Assembly: GCA_019192545.1 (NCBI GenBank)
Contig: JAHCMI010000018.1
Span: 1-64,000 of the forward strand
Direction: 5' to 3'
Length of the DNA stretch: 64,000 nucleotides
DNA from: Rivularia sp. MS3
GTDB lineage: Bacteria; Cyanobacteriota; Cyanobacteriia; Cyanobacteriales; Nostocaceae
The position numbers and the translations under genes are program-made. Below are positions 9,109-17,800 of this stretch, one piece after another. The notes under the pieces were generated by a model. The model saw only the letters and a list, made by a program, of their open reading frames with translations. It ran no database searches and was not told the origin of the DNA. Each line of letters opens with the position of its first letter. The stretch's first letter is position 1.

Positions 9109-9651
9109 ATGAGTCTCTATTTCATTGCTTTATTGCCACCGCAGGCAATTCAAGATTACGCTACCGAAGTTAAACAGTATTTTGCTGACAAATACGACAG
9201 CAAACACGCTTTTAAATCACCACCACACATTACTTTACAACCTCCATTTGAATGGAATACCGACAAAGCCATCGCTTTAGAGGAATGTTTGCAGAAGTTT
9301 GTGATGGGAAGAAATGCAATACCGATAATTCTCGACGGCTATAATGCCTTTGCACCTCGGGTTATATATATAGATGTAGTTCAGACTCCAGATTTAATGA
9401 TTTTGCAAGGTGATTTAATAGCGTATCTGGAGAATAATTTAGGAATAATCGATAAGTTAGGAAAATCTCGCGGTTTTACTCCTCATATGACAGTTGCTTT
9501 TAAAGATTTAAAGCGAAGTCAATTTAAAGCTGCTTGGACAGAATTTGAAAATCAAGAATTACATTTTGAGTTCGATGCCCAAAAGTTAACACTATTGAAG
9601 CATGAAAACAAACGATGGAATATTACCAAAGAGTTTGAATTTGTATTTTAA
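9109..9651 (+). CDS. 2'-5' RNA ligase family protein (2H phosphoesterase)
   Basis: A 180-residue protein with the two hallmark HxT motifs of the 2H superfamily: H40-I-T42 in PPHITLQPP and H126-M-T128 in TPHMTVAF. These form a cyclic-phosphodiesterase or RNA-ligase active site. The ATG at 9109 (MSLYFIALL) was chosen because family members begin directly with this beta strand; the longer frame from 9052 adds 19 basic residues not expected in the family. Physiological substrate unknown. Confidence 0.88.
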   Translation: MSLYFIALLPPQAIQDYATEVKQYFADKYDSKHAFKSPPHITLQPPFEWNTDKAIALEECLQKFVMGRNAIPIILDGYNAFAPRVIYIDVVQTPDLMILQGDLIAYLENNLGIIDKLGKSRGFTPHMTVAFKDLKRSQFKAAWTEFENQELHFEFDAQKLTLLKHENKRWNITKEFEFVF

Positions 9652-9660
9652 CCAACACAA

Positions 9661-9694
9661 AAGCCTTACTATATCATCATTAGGCTTAACTTTT
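9661..9694 (+). terminator. Putative terminator
   Basis: AAGCCT and AGGCTT flank a 15-nt loop just after the preceding stop, followed by AACTTTT. The stem is short. Confidence 0.45.
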
Positions 9695-9820
9695 AAATAT
9701 TTATTTTATTTGTATTTAACACTCGTAGAAATGTGACTTAATATTCTTTATACTATCACTGCGTAATCTAGTTTACTTTTCAAACTGTTTAAGCAGTAGT
9801 TTTATCAGGAGATAATTTTA

Positions 9821-10114
9821 ATGCAGCCAGAAACAAAGCAGGCTTATCAAGAAAAAGTAAAGGCTCAACTCGACAAGCTAAATGCTCAAATCGATCAAAT
9901 GAAAGCACAGGCGGCTGTTGCTAAAGCTGATGCCCAGATTGATTATCATGAGATGATAGAGGACTTAACTAGCAAGCGCGATGCAGCCCAAGCAAAGTTA
10001 GATGAAATTAGTAAGGCTTCTGAGGATGCCTGGAAAGATTTAAAAGTCGGTTTTGAAAGTGCTTGGAATGAACTTGATGCAGCTTTCAAAAATGCAATGA
10101 ATAAATTCCAATAA
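9821..10114 (+). CDS. Small alpha-helical coiled-coil protein
   Basis: A 97-residue, nearly all-helical protein (KVKAQLDKLNAQIDQMKAQA followed by AKLDEISKASEDAWKDLKVG), rich in Ala, Lys, Glu and Gln. It resembles small cyanobacterial coiled-coil proteins of unknown function. No membrane segment or signal peptide. A strong SD, CAGGAGAT, lies 8 bases before the ATG. It is flanked by terminators on both sides, so it is probably an independently and perhaps highly expressed transcript. Confidence 0.85.
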   Translation: MQPETKQAYQEKVKAQLDKLNAQIDQMKAQAAVAKADAQIDYHEMIEDLTSKRDAAQAKLDEISKASEDAWKDLKVGFESAWNELDAAFKNAMNKFQ

Positions 10115-10241
10115 TCCTCGATTTTAATCCGTAATAACAATAAAAGCTATAGCAATACAGTTAGTCATCACGTTTCTACAGCTTTTCTCTGATAGGCATT
10201 GAAAGATTGCAATATGGTTTGACTTTTCTTTGTCATAGTAT

Positions 10242-10275
10242 GTCCCCTAAATCTCTTATTTTTGGGGGACTTTTA
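10242..10275 (+). terminator. Rho-independent terminator
   Basis: GTCCCC (10242-10247) pairs with GGGGAC (10265-10270), with additional A/T pairing, followed by TTTTAACT. It ends the coiled-coil gene transcript. The remaining bases to 10540 are AT-rich with no feature recognised. Confidence 0.7.
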
Positions 10276-10540
10276 ACTATCTTTTCCCCGCTTTTTTGGG
10301 ATTTAAAGCTATTCATGCTTTGAATAAGCAAAAGTATTTAATATTACTAAAAAACAATAGCTTCATAGAAACTTAACATTTATAAAGTTTAGAAAAAATT
10401 ACTGTAAAGGTGATAATTCTTACTGATAGAGATATTTCTGATTCGTACTATGACTAGAACGTAAAGCAGTAATAAAAATTCTCAGTATATTGATCGATAT
10501 CAACGTTCCACTAGATTGTTAAAAAAACCTGTTTTTTCTA

Positions 10541-11791
10541 ATGGAAATAAAATCTCAGAATCCAAGATTTAAAGTATTCTTCTTTTTTGCTATATTTCTT
10601 GTTTATTTCACAGTATTTTTTATTGAAGATAAACTTGCATTTGCACCTGTATGGGATGAAACACATTTTTGGGAAACTAGTTTACGATTTAGTAAAAGTT
10701 TGATTCCTGATTTGAGTTTATTAAGGAATTACGGACAACTGAATACACCACTACCATTTATTGTCTTCGGAGCCTTAGAATACTTGTTCAAAGGTGGAAT
10801 ATTTGCTGGGAGGTTTTTAAATTTTATCCTCTCGTTTGCTATAACTTGTACAATCGGATTTTCTCATACAGCGAATAAAAAGCATGTAATTTTAGCAGTA
10901 TTAGGTTTGCTATTGTTCCCTTATTATCTCAAATATTCTACCCTGTTATATACAGATATTATTGCTACGTTCTTTGTAATATACGGTTTTTGGTTCTACC
11001 TTCGTTCTTTGAATATTCTTAGCAGTATCGCTTTTATATTGGCAATTGCTTCGCGTCAATACATGTTAGTTTTTCCTGTATCTCTAGTTGCATTTGAAAT
11101 TTATAATGCAGTTAAACCTAAGTTTAGTAAACATAGTGCAAAACATATAAATACAGCTAACGATAATCAATATAAAAAACAAAGTCCTATACTATCAAGC
11201 CGTGTGATAATGCTATTCATTGCTTCATTATCTATTGGCGGATGGTTTTTATTATTTGGCGGTATTGCTCCTCAAAGTGGACTTAATTTATCCTATGCAC
11301 CAAAAGTACAGCAAAGCTTATTCGCAGTCACACCAGCAAGTAGCCTTTATTTTCTCGCTTGTGTTGGGCTGCATTTCGTGATGCCAGAATTATTATTATT
11401 TCATACTCGCATTCTATTTCGCCCTTGGATTGCAATCCGAAAGCTATTGACTCTCAAAAATTTGTTATTAGCTGTTGCTTTAATCTTATTATTTGCTCTA
11501 TTTCCGCTTTCCCATAGCCACGGATTATTAACTAAGATGGGAAGATTATTGCCGAATGATTTTTTACAGTTGATTCTATATTACTTTTTTGCATTAATCG
11601 CTGCCGTGCGGTTTTCTCGTCGTATTGATATTGCCTTTTGGATTTTATTAGTTAACTGCGGTTTGATGATGAAAGCATATTCTTGGGATAAATATGTTCT
11701 GCCATTAGCTGTTGTGTTTTGGTATTTAAAATCTATCAATCGCTTGGATACACAAACACCCGAACAAATGGTTTTGACGAATAAGTCGTAA
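10541..11791 (+). CDS. GT-C-like polytopic membrane protein (ALG10/DIE2-like)
   Basis: 416 residues with about ten hydrophobic segments. The first extracytoplasmic loop contains WDETHFWETSLRF, an acidic D-E motif in the place used by GT-C glycosyltransferases for catalysis. It is followed by NTPLPFIVFGALEYLF and SRQYMLVFPVSLVAFE, which recall the DIE2/ALG10 glucosyltransferase family. A glycosyltransferase using a polyprenyl-phosphate sugar is the best inference; acceptor unknown. No glycan genes are adjacent. Family assignment is moderate, membrane character certain. Confidence 0.7.
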   Translation: MEIKSQNPRFKVFFFFAIFLVYFTVFFIEDKLAFAPVWDETHFWETSLRFSKSLIPDLSLLRNYGQLNTPLPFIVFGALEYLFKGGIFAGRFLNFILSFAITCTIGFSHTANKKHVILAVLGLLLFPYYLKYSTLLYTDIIATFFVIYGFWFYLRSLNILSSIAFILAIASRQYMLVFPVSLVAFEIYNAVKPKFSKHSAKHINTANDNQYKKQSPILSSRVIMLFIASLSIGGWFLLFGGIAPQSGLNLSYAPKVQQSLFAVTPASSLYFLACVGLHFVMPELLLFHTRILFRPWIAIRKLLTLKNLLLAVALILLFALFPLSHSHGLLTKMGRLLPNDFLQLILYYFFALIAAVRFSRRIDIAFWILLVNCGLMMKAYSWDKYVLPLAVVFWYLKSINRLDTQTPEQMVLTNKS

Positions 11792-11935
11792 ATAACTTCT
11801 GCCTGCTGCCTTTTGCGTCACATCGCACTGTATTAAAATATTCCCGTATTCCAGTAAAGGTGCAATATATTTCCGGAAAGGTTACGGATAATATGTAGTT
11901 ATGAAAGCGAAAAAGATACAATCACCCAACATATC

Positions 11936-13000
11936 ATGACTACAAGCTTTATTGTTCTCGAAGTTGGTGCTGCTGGATTAAAAGTTACTAAGTTGCAAGA
12001 AGCTTTGAAACAGCTTAATTTCTATTTTGGTACAGTCGATGGTATTTTCGGTACTAAAACTAAATCTGCCGTAATCAAATTTCAACAGTCTTACAGTCAT
12101 CTCCCCGATAACGGGCTTGTTGATGCAGAAACAATTTTGCAGCTAGATGAAGATGTATGGCTATCAGCAAAAGAGGTTTTGCGAGAAGGCTGCACGGGTG
12201 AAGATGTCAAAGCACTTCAAGAAATATTTACTGTCTTTGATTTACATACTTTAATTGTTGATGGATATTTTGGCAGAAAAACAAAGGCAGCTGTAATTTG
12301 GTTTCAAGAAAATAGAGGTTTGCAAGCAGACGGTGTTGTCGGCAAACAAACTTGGGCTGCTTTATATCGCTATCAGGTTCATGATATTCCTTATGCAGAC
12401 AGGGTAAAAGCTTTTTTTGGGGAATTAGAAACAGAATCATTTATTCAATTACCGCTGCAAAAAGGTGATAAGGGAAACGATGTTTTAGTTTTACAAAAGT
12501 TTTTGAATTATGTTTCTGGTAGCACCCACGGAATTTTAGAAGATGGTGATTTTGGAGAAGCAACCGAACAAGCTGTGAAAAATTTTCAGCAAAGCAGCGG
12601 TTTAACTTCTGATGGATGTGTGGGGATGCAAACTTATCAAGAGATGCTGGCGAAAGGATTAAATCAGCAGTTGATAAATGAGTTATTGAGTATTCGTAAA
12701 AGTAAATCAATTAATTTTACTAATGGTAACGAGTATGAAGTTATAGAAGATGCTGCTATACGGGGTGAAACTGTTATTCACAGATTTGAAGTTGCACCTA
12801 AGCAAAATTTTAGAATTGTAATTACTTCTCTAGAGAATAATGCGATTTTTGAATTGTTTAAAGTTGGAGAGCCTCGGATATACGCTGAAAAAGCCAGCAA
12901 TGTGCGGCTATTTTTAGAAGCAGGTGAATATTATTTTACCGTTAGCGCTATTCGAGGTAATGCTACTTATAAATTAAAGGTGGAATCAATAAATTGTTAA
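11936..13000 (+). CDS. Peptidoglycan-binding protein with three PG_binding_1 domains
   Basis: 354 residues with three consecutive peptidoglycan-binding repeats (about 8-70, 85-150 and 165-235). Each has the D-G-x-F/Y-G-x-x-T/K-x-x-A-V-x-x-F-Q pattern, for example DGIFGTKTKSAVIKFQ and DGYFGRKTKAAVIWFQ. The C-terminal about 90 residues form a beta-rich domain resembling a pre-peptidase C-terminal (PPC) fold. No catalytic hydrolase domain and no evident signal peptide are present. A role in binding the cell wall is inferred. A strong terminator follows. Confidence 0.85.
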   Translation: MTTSFIVLEVGAAGLKVTKLQEALKQLNFYFGTVDGIFGTKTKSAVIKFQQSYSHLPDNGLVDAETILQLDEDVWLSAKEVLREGCTGEDVKALQEIFTVFDLHTLIVDGYFGRKTKAAVIWFQENRGLQADGVVGKQTWAALYRYQVHDIPYADRVKAFFGELETESFIQLPLQKGDKGNDVLVLQKFLNYVSGSTHGILEDGDFGEATEQAVKNFQQSSGLTSDGCVGMQTYQEMLAKGLNQQLINELLSIRKSKSINFTNGNEYEVIEDAAIRGETVIHRFEVAPKQNFRIVITSLENNAIFELFKVGEPRIYAEKASNVRLFLEAGEYYFTVSAIRGNATYKLKVESINC

Positions 13001-13009
13001 TTTATAAAA

Positions 13010-13035
13010 CCCCTCCTAGAAGTTTTAAGGAGGGG
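13010..13035 (+). terminator. Rho-independent terminator
   Basis: A 7-bp GC stem, CCCCTCC / GGAGGGG, with a 12-nt loop, ten bases after the preceding stop codon. The downstream tract is not a pure T-run. Confidence 0.6.
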
Positions 13036-13090
13036 AACAAATCTGCATTTAACTTGTCTTAAATAATCTAATCTATTCTTAAAAACTGTT

Positions 13091-13561
13091 ATGAATAATT
13101 CTATGAAAAAATTAGCTGTCCTATCTATTTTAATGGCGACTCCGTTGTTATGGTTGCTGAATAATCAAGTTTCTGCGACACCAAAACAAAACGTTGCTAA
13201 TTCTATATATTCTCAAGCTAAACCAGCACCAGCAAAATGGCGCAGAATGAACCAGAAACAAGAATTAGAGCAAATTAAGTCAATAATTAATCATCGTATG
13301 GGCGTAGCGGCTCTGAATCAATTAGCCTTAGAAGGTTTTATTGGCTATGATTGTCAACGCAGCTTTTATTTTAACGAACTCTATGGCAATCTTCAAACTT
13401 TAATGCGAGTCAAATGTAATAGTCCTAGAGGTGCTTCTAGTGCAATCGGCTATGACGAAATTCGAGTTATTTTTAATCGATTTGAAAGTAATATTGAAGA
13501 TTTTAAAATTGAAAGGGTTTCTAAAGAAACTGGTTCCCCGAAAACTAAATTACCCGATTAA
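13091..13561 (+). CDS. Exported hypothetical protein
   Basis: 156 residues. The N-terminus (KKLAVLSILMATPLLWLLNNQVSATP) is a clear signal peptide with a likely AxA-type cleavage near residue 30. The mature part is basic, with two cysteines, C113-region and CQRSFYF, that could form a disulfide. It resembles cyanobacterial periplasmic proteins of unknown function. Followed by a hairpin terminator. No function assigned. Confidence 0.75.
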   Translation: MNNSMKKLAVLSILMATPLLWLLNNQVSATPKQNVANSIYSQAKPAPAKWRRMNQKQELEQIKSIINHRMGVAALNQLALEGFIGYDCQRSFYFNELYGNLQTLMRVKCNSPRGASSAIGYDEIRVIFNRFESNIEDFKIERVSKETGSPKTKLPD

Positions 13562-13613
13562 TTTAGATTTTGATAATTTGAATTAACTTGAATATTTATT
13601 ATTTTTTTTAATT

Positions 13614-13648
13614 ACCTGAGTTGATTGCAATCGACTCGGGTTTAATTC
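13614..13648 (+). terminator. Putative bidirectional terminator
   Basis: A long imperfect stem (ACCTGAGTTGATT / AATCGACTCGGGT) is followed by TTTAATT and preceded by a T-run on the other side. It lies between convergent genes 13091-13561 (+) and rca (-). Confidence 0.65.
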
Positions 13649-13807
13649 AAAAACAGAATTTATTTAATTAAAATTAGGTTGATATTTGCATTTTTTGGGG
13701 CTGCCTTAATTAATAGTGTATAAAAAATGATAGCGGTTAACTGCGATAATTTCACGGTATTTTAAAGACGTAGCAATGCTACGTCTCTACATTATTGGTG
13801 GGATAGT

Positions 13808-15994
13808 TTATTTAGTTACAAGTTTTCCTCCGGGGCGTTGAACCATTACTTCCCTTAACCGTCGCTTGGCTTTGGGATCGATGCCAAAAATGCGTATGTA
13901 GTCGTTATTATGTTCGACTAAACATGCTTCTACGGCGGCAATTGCTTCTGCCATATCTTCTATTTGATGTCCTGCGTAACTGTTCCAAGAACCCGTGCGG
14001 AATCGACGCTGGTCTACGTATTCTATACCAATATGGTTTCCTGATGCCAAGATTTCCCGCATTTGTTCTAAAACTTCTAGCTCTAAGTGGGCTGAAGGTA
14101 TTTGTGCATTATTTGGATTACCTGTTCGGTAGGTATGACTATTTTCTACGGTTTGGTGGGGGTTACTGGTTGCCGTGTAGCTATGGGCTGCCGTGTGGGG
14201 ATGAGGAAATGGATCGGATTTTGGATATACGAAAGTGGAATCACTACTTTGTTGGCTGTAATCTGGAGTAGTTGATTCTGGATAATGAAATGTTGAACCA
14301 CCTAATTGTTGGTTGGGAGTTACCGTTTCTGGATAATGAAATGTCGAACCACCTAATTGTTGGTTGGGAGTTACCGTTTCTGGATAATGAAATGTCGAAC
14401 CACCTAATTGTTTGTTGATAGTAGTTGATTCTGGATAGCGGAATGTTGAACCACCTAATTGTTTTTTGGGAGCTACTGTTTCGGGATAGCGAAAAGTAGA
14501 ATCTGCCTGAATTTTTTCTGTGGGATATATTTCTTGTGTGGGTGGATAATGGAAAGTCGAACCACCGACTTCATTGGGATCTTGAATTATAGTTCCCATT
14601 ACTGCTTTCTTGGTTTTATAATCAATGCCAGCTACGCGCACGTAGTCGTCTGTATGCTTAATTAAACATCTTTCTAAATCTCCAATTGCATCTGCCATAT
14701 CATCTATTTCGTGAGTGGAAAATTTTTGCCAATCACCTTTACCAAATTTGTCTTTGCTGGCATATTCGATGCTGAGATGATTGCCCGATGCCAAAATTTT
14801 CTGCATATAGCTGAGTATTTCAGGCCCAACATGGGTTGATGCTGCGGGTGTATTCTGGTTTAAGCTGTTGGGGTTTTGACCTAAACTACGGTTTCTGCCA
14901 GTTCCCGATTTACTAGATGGAATATCAGGTATATGCACTGGTTCCGCTTGTGCTTGATAGCTGGGTCTGGCATGATAAGTTGGTAATGGTTCGCCGTCAA
15001 AATTTGCTGTCGGTCTGGCTTGATAAGTTGGTAAATTAGCGTCAAAATGCGAGGTAGGTCTTGCTTCGTATACTGATGTCTGTGCAGGCTGGGGTACAAA
15101 ATACTTTTGATGGCGTAGGGCACCACGGTTGTATTCTTCTACCAAATGCGAATTGTCTACCCGTTGCTGTTCCTCAACCATCAAGTTAGCTACTTCCATC
15201 AAATCGGATAAACCAAACTTGGGTTTTTGGAAGGATGGAATATTGTTACTGTTGACTACCTGTGAAGAAACTTTATCTACTCCTTTATTGTGGATAAACC
15301 GACGGATTTGTTCGTCATATATCCGCGATCGCAATGCACTGTAGAAATCAACGGCTTGATTGGCGAAATTATCTACAAGTTGCTCAACATCTTGCTTTGA
15401 CAATCCATCTTCACTAAAAATTCCCGCGACGATGCCAATTTTATCTTCTCTTGTCGGCTCCCAATAAAATTTATCCATCCTGCCGTCGCGAATCAAGGGA
15501 GCATATAAAGTAGAAAAATCATTTCCCGTAACGATAATTGGCACGCGGTGTAGAGGTGTAGAATCATAACTCCCCGGTAGCTGCACATCGGTGGGATTAT
15601 CCGCAATATTCATCAATGTGGCGTTTACTAATTGCGTATTCACCGTATACTGCGTTCCTTCGTCAAAACGTCCAGCACCTGCATCGAGATCGTTAATCAT
15701 CAACACGCACATTTTGCCGCGCACCTTAATTAATTCCGCCGTTTCCCGATATCGCAAGCGAATTAAACGAGCCGGATCTCCGGCATCGGGACTTTCTAAT
15801 TCACCCCCAGAAATATGAGTTACATCCACACCCATTTTCTGGAACACCAATTCGCATTGAAAAGATTTTCCTTCGCCTTTACGCCCGTGAATACCCAAAA
15901 TTAAAGGTACTCGCACTTTAGGCAAATCGAGATAATTTTTAGTAATGTGAACGGAAAGTTTATCTTGAAAACGAGGAGAAATATAGTAGCTCAT
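13808..15994 (-). CDS. rca: RuBisCO activase with two SSUL domains and a repeat linker
   Basis: The AAA+ ATPase that remodels inhibited RuBisCO to release sugar phosphates. Residues about 1-290 are the AAA+ module with Walker A GRKGEGKS (37-44), Walker B LMINDLDAG (98-106) and sensor region VPIIVTGNDF. Two RuBisCO-small-subunit-like (SSUL) domains follow, at about 391-473 and 640-721, both with ILASGNH and the second with RRFRTGSW as in CcmM. Between them, residues 475-600 carry seven STF(H/R/V)YP motifs. An earlier linker (305-345) repeats ARPT..FD. At 728 residues it is far longer than the usual about 410-430 with one SSUL. In Nostocales rca lies a few genes downstream of rbcLXS; here the gap is 17 kb. 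The SSUL domains should tether it to RuBisCO or carboxysomes. Confidence 0.93.
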   Translation of the reverse strand: MSYYISPRFQDKLSVHITKNYLDLPKVRVPLILGIHGRKGEGKSFQCELVFQKMGVDVTHISGGELESPDAGDPARLIRLRYRETAELIKVRGKMCVLMINDLDAGAGRFDEGTQYTVNTQLVNATLMNIADNPTDVQLPGSYDSTPLHRVPIIVTGNDFSTLYAPLIRDGRMDKFYWEPTREDKIGIVAGIFSEDGLSKQDVEQLVDNFANQAVDFYSALRSRIYDEQIRRFIHNKGVDKVSSQVVNSNNIPSFQKPKFGLSDLMEVANLMVEEQQRVDNSHLVEEYNRGALRHQKYFVPQPAQTSVYEARPTSHFDANLPTYQARPTANFDGEPLPTYHARPSYQAQAEPVHIPDIPSSKSGTGRNRSLGQNPNSLNQNTPAASTHVGPEILSYMQKILASGNHLSIEYASKDKFGKGDWQKFSTHEIDDMADAIGDLERCLIKHTDDYVRVAGIDYKTKKAVMGTIIQDPNEVGGSTFHYPPTQEIYPTEKIQADSTFRYPETVAPKKQLGGSTFRYPESTTINKQLGGSTFHYPETVTPNQQLGGSTFHYPETVTPNQQLGGSTFHYPESTTPDYSQQSSDSTFVYPKSDPFPHPHTAAHSYTATSNPHQTVENSHTYRTGNPNNAQIPSAHLELEVLEQMREILASGNHIGIEYVDQRRFRTGSWNSYAGHQIEDMAEAIAAVEACLVEHNNDYIRIFGIDPKAKRRLREVMVQRPGGKLVTK
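14280..14590 (-). repeat. In-frame tandem repeat inside rca, mostly 51-bp units
   Basis: Units of 51 bp encode GGSTF(H/R)YPE plus eight linker residues. Neighbouring units near 14285-14410 are almost identical at DNA level. Outer units are diverged. This indicates recent expansion by recombination or slippage in frame. Confidence 0.85.
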
Positions 15995-16366
15995 GGAATT
16001 AATACAAATTATTTATCATCCTGTAAACTATGTTAAGTTTTTATGGTTACTATTTTTCATGTACTTTTGTAAGCTAAATCCTTGTTGTATATATAGAGGT
16101 AATATTTTTATCTAATTAATGCTTGGTAATGCTCATGATTTCCAATACAAAATCAATCATAATCTTTGCTTTCTTTTAAAAGCTAAATTAGGATAGTTCG
16201 CTGTAATTTTAACTGTAAATAAATTATCTATATTTTTTCAAAATATATAAAAAGGTATAATCAGTTTATAGATTATTCATTCTTTAGACAGATGTAGTGC
16301 AACTACATTCGGGAAATTCAAACGTTTGAAATGCTCAACATATTGTTGCGATCGCGCTAGTTCCAT
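15995..16366. other. Intergenic region upstream of rca, no gene seen
   Basis: AT-rich, no plausible ORF. It must contain the rca promoter (read on the minus strand) but no clear consensus could be picked out. The stretch 16476-16814 after the nearby MITE is likewise without a convincing gene: a 71-codon frame at 16460-16675 lies partly in the repeat and is not credible. Confidence 0.5.
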
Positions 16367-16475
16367 ATATAGCGGTTTTCAGTTAAATAGAATATAAGTA
16401 AAGTTGTTCAAAACCGGGCGGGCAGGGATGCCCACCCCACAATACTGTATTGCACCCAAGTGAAAAGCGCTATAT
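16367..16475. mobile_element. MITE-like element, ATATAGCG family, copy 1
   Basis: Terminal inverted repeats ATATAGCGGTTTTCA and TGAAAAGCGCTATAT bound a 109-bp non-coding element. A longer relative with the same ends lies at 51954-52082. The outer ATAT on each side is probably the duplicated target. Confidence 0.65.
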
Positions 16476-16814
16476 CTCCTAACTTGCACATTTTAAAATC
16501 CTTACCCAGCAAGGATTGGACATTTTTAATACAAATGTGTAAGTTACATTCGCTGCTCCCGGAATTTAATACCTTTAACCTCTCCCTTGTGGGAGGCTCA
16601 AATCTAGCACTATTTTTCGCAAACCCAGTTTATGCAGCGCCGATTAAGAATGCTGCCAGATACAAGCTACGCTAGCTAAAATCTCCAGAGTCATACAATA
16701 TCCGATTTGTCTGATTTTTCGTCGATGGTAGAAAATATTAGATATTATTAATAGTAAATCAGATTGAAGATGATTTTGAGACCATCATTTTTTAATACAT
16801 CAGGGTAACATATT

Positions 16815-17690
16815 ATGGCAAAATCAATAGTTGACTTGGTTGATAACTTACCTGCCGATAACATTACTGTCAAAGTATTAAAGGCGCTTGATTTTATAGT
16901 ACCCGGCGAATGGGAAAATTTGGTTGGCTTTGATAATGCTATCAGTCAAATCACTGGAGAAACCAAGCCCAAAAAGATTAAGAAAATTCGCAAACAAGCT
17001 GAAAAATTATACGACGATAAAGAAAACGGATATCAAACCGCTGTTTGGATTTATCAGACTCTCGATACAACAGATAAAGCTGTAGGTGCTGCCGCTTTAG
17101 CTAATAAAATTGGTAATTCTTTTAGTTTTATACCTTTTCTCAAAGAATTAACTCCTAAAGCCGATACTTTACAAAGCATTGATTTAAAAATAAAATTGGT
17201 CGCGGAATTAATTGCTTACAGCAAACTGAATGGACTCACTCTTTCTCCTCAAAAATTTGCCGCTTCTCTTCGGGAAAACTATCAAAATGAAGCTTTAATG
17301 CGGATGGTAGCTTTAGTTTGTATTGATGGAGTACTTCCTTTGGGTACAAATTTCGTTCCTAAAATTGAAAATGATATTACTCAAAGAGAAAATTTAGAAA
17401 ATAATCCGGCTTTTTCGGCAGTGAGCAAATTAATTCCTAGCTCTGATAAAACGGGTTTTATTAATGATAGTTTCAAAGCTGTTGACGAGTGGATGGCAAA
17501 GTTAACTGATTCGGCTGGCTTAACTCGCGAATCTATTGCGAGTCATCTGAGTAATTTTATTGATATTGCTGACGATAAGTTAGACTATCTCGCAGCTTTT
17601 TTAGATACCAGCACTAATTATTTTGAACATACAGGAATTCAAACTGTTGCACGTAAATTAATCAAAGAAGCTTATAAAGAAATTGATTAA
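16815..17690 (+). CDS. Conserved hypothetical protein, mostly helical
   Basis: 291 residues, soluble, helix-rich, without signal peptide. It opens MAKSIVDLVDNLPADN. A basic segment, KPKKIKKIRKQAEKLYDDKENG, lies near residue 55-75. The central part (AALANKIGNSFSFIPFLKEL; LKIKLVAELIAYSKLNGL) looks like a packed helical domain of the kind seen in uncharacterised cyanobacterial proteins. I do not recognise the family. It stands alone between a non-coding region and a repeat, at the left border of the accessory region. Confidence 0.75.
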   Translation: MAKSIVDLVDNLPADNITVKVLKALDFIVPGEWENLVGFDNAISQITGETKPKKIKKIRKQAEKLYDDKENGYQTAVWIYQTLDTTDKAVGAAALANKIGNSFSFIPFLKELTPKADTLQSIDLKIKLVAELIAYSKLNGLTLSPQKFAASLRENYQNEALMRMVALVCIDGVLPLGTNFVPKIENDITQRENLENNPAFSAVSKLIPSSDKTGFINDSFKAVDEWMAKLTDSAGLTRESIASHLSNFIDIADDKLDYLAAFLDTSTNYFEHTGIQTVARKLIKEAYKEID

Positions 17691-17695
17691 TATTG

Positions 17696-17800
17696 ATAGC
17701 AATCCTATATGAGTCGCGAGAAAGATAGGTGTCTCTATTCCCGGTTTTTTTAACAACCAGGTTTCTCAAATCTCACGCATGATTAATTAGGATTGCTATA
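17696..17800. mobile_element. MITE-like element, TAGCAATCCTA family, copy 2
   Basis: It begins ATAGCAATCCTATAT and ends with the mirror TTAGGATTGCTATAT, about 105 bp apart. An internal CCCGG... hairpin is present. The left part matches the repeat at 2052-2130. Confidence 0.6.

Noticed and set aside
13924-14271. 115-codon frame antisense to rca, and other frames at 14459-14665, 15129-15344 and 15591-15818
   Set aside because: They are mirror readings of a certain gene, partly of its repeats; no own start signal or protein-like pattern.
14280-14590. Regular repeats resembling a CRISPR array
   Set aside because: They are in-frame coding repeats of rca with no unique spacers.
16460-16675. 71-codon plus-strand frame
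   Set aside because: Begins inside a MITE-like element and its peptide is low in structure; nothing supports translation.
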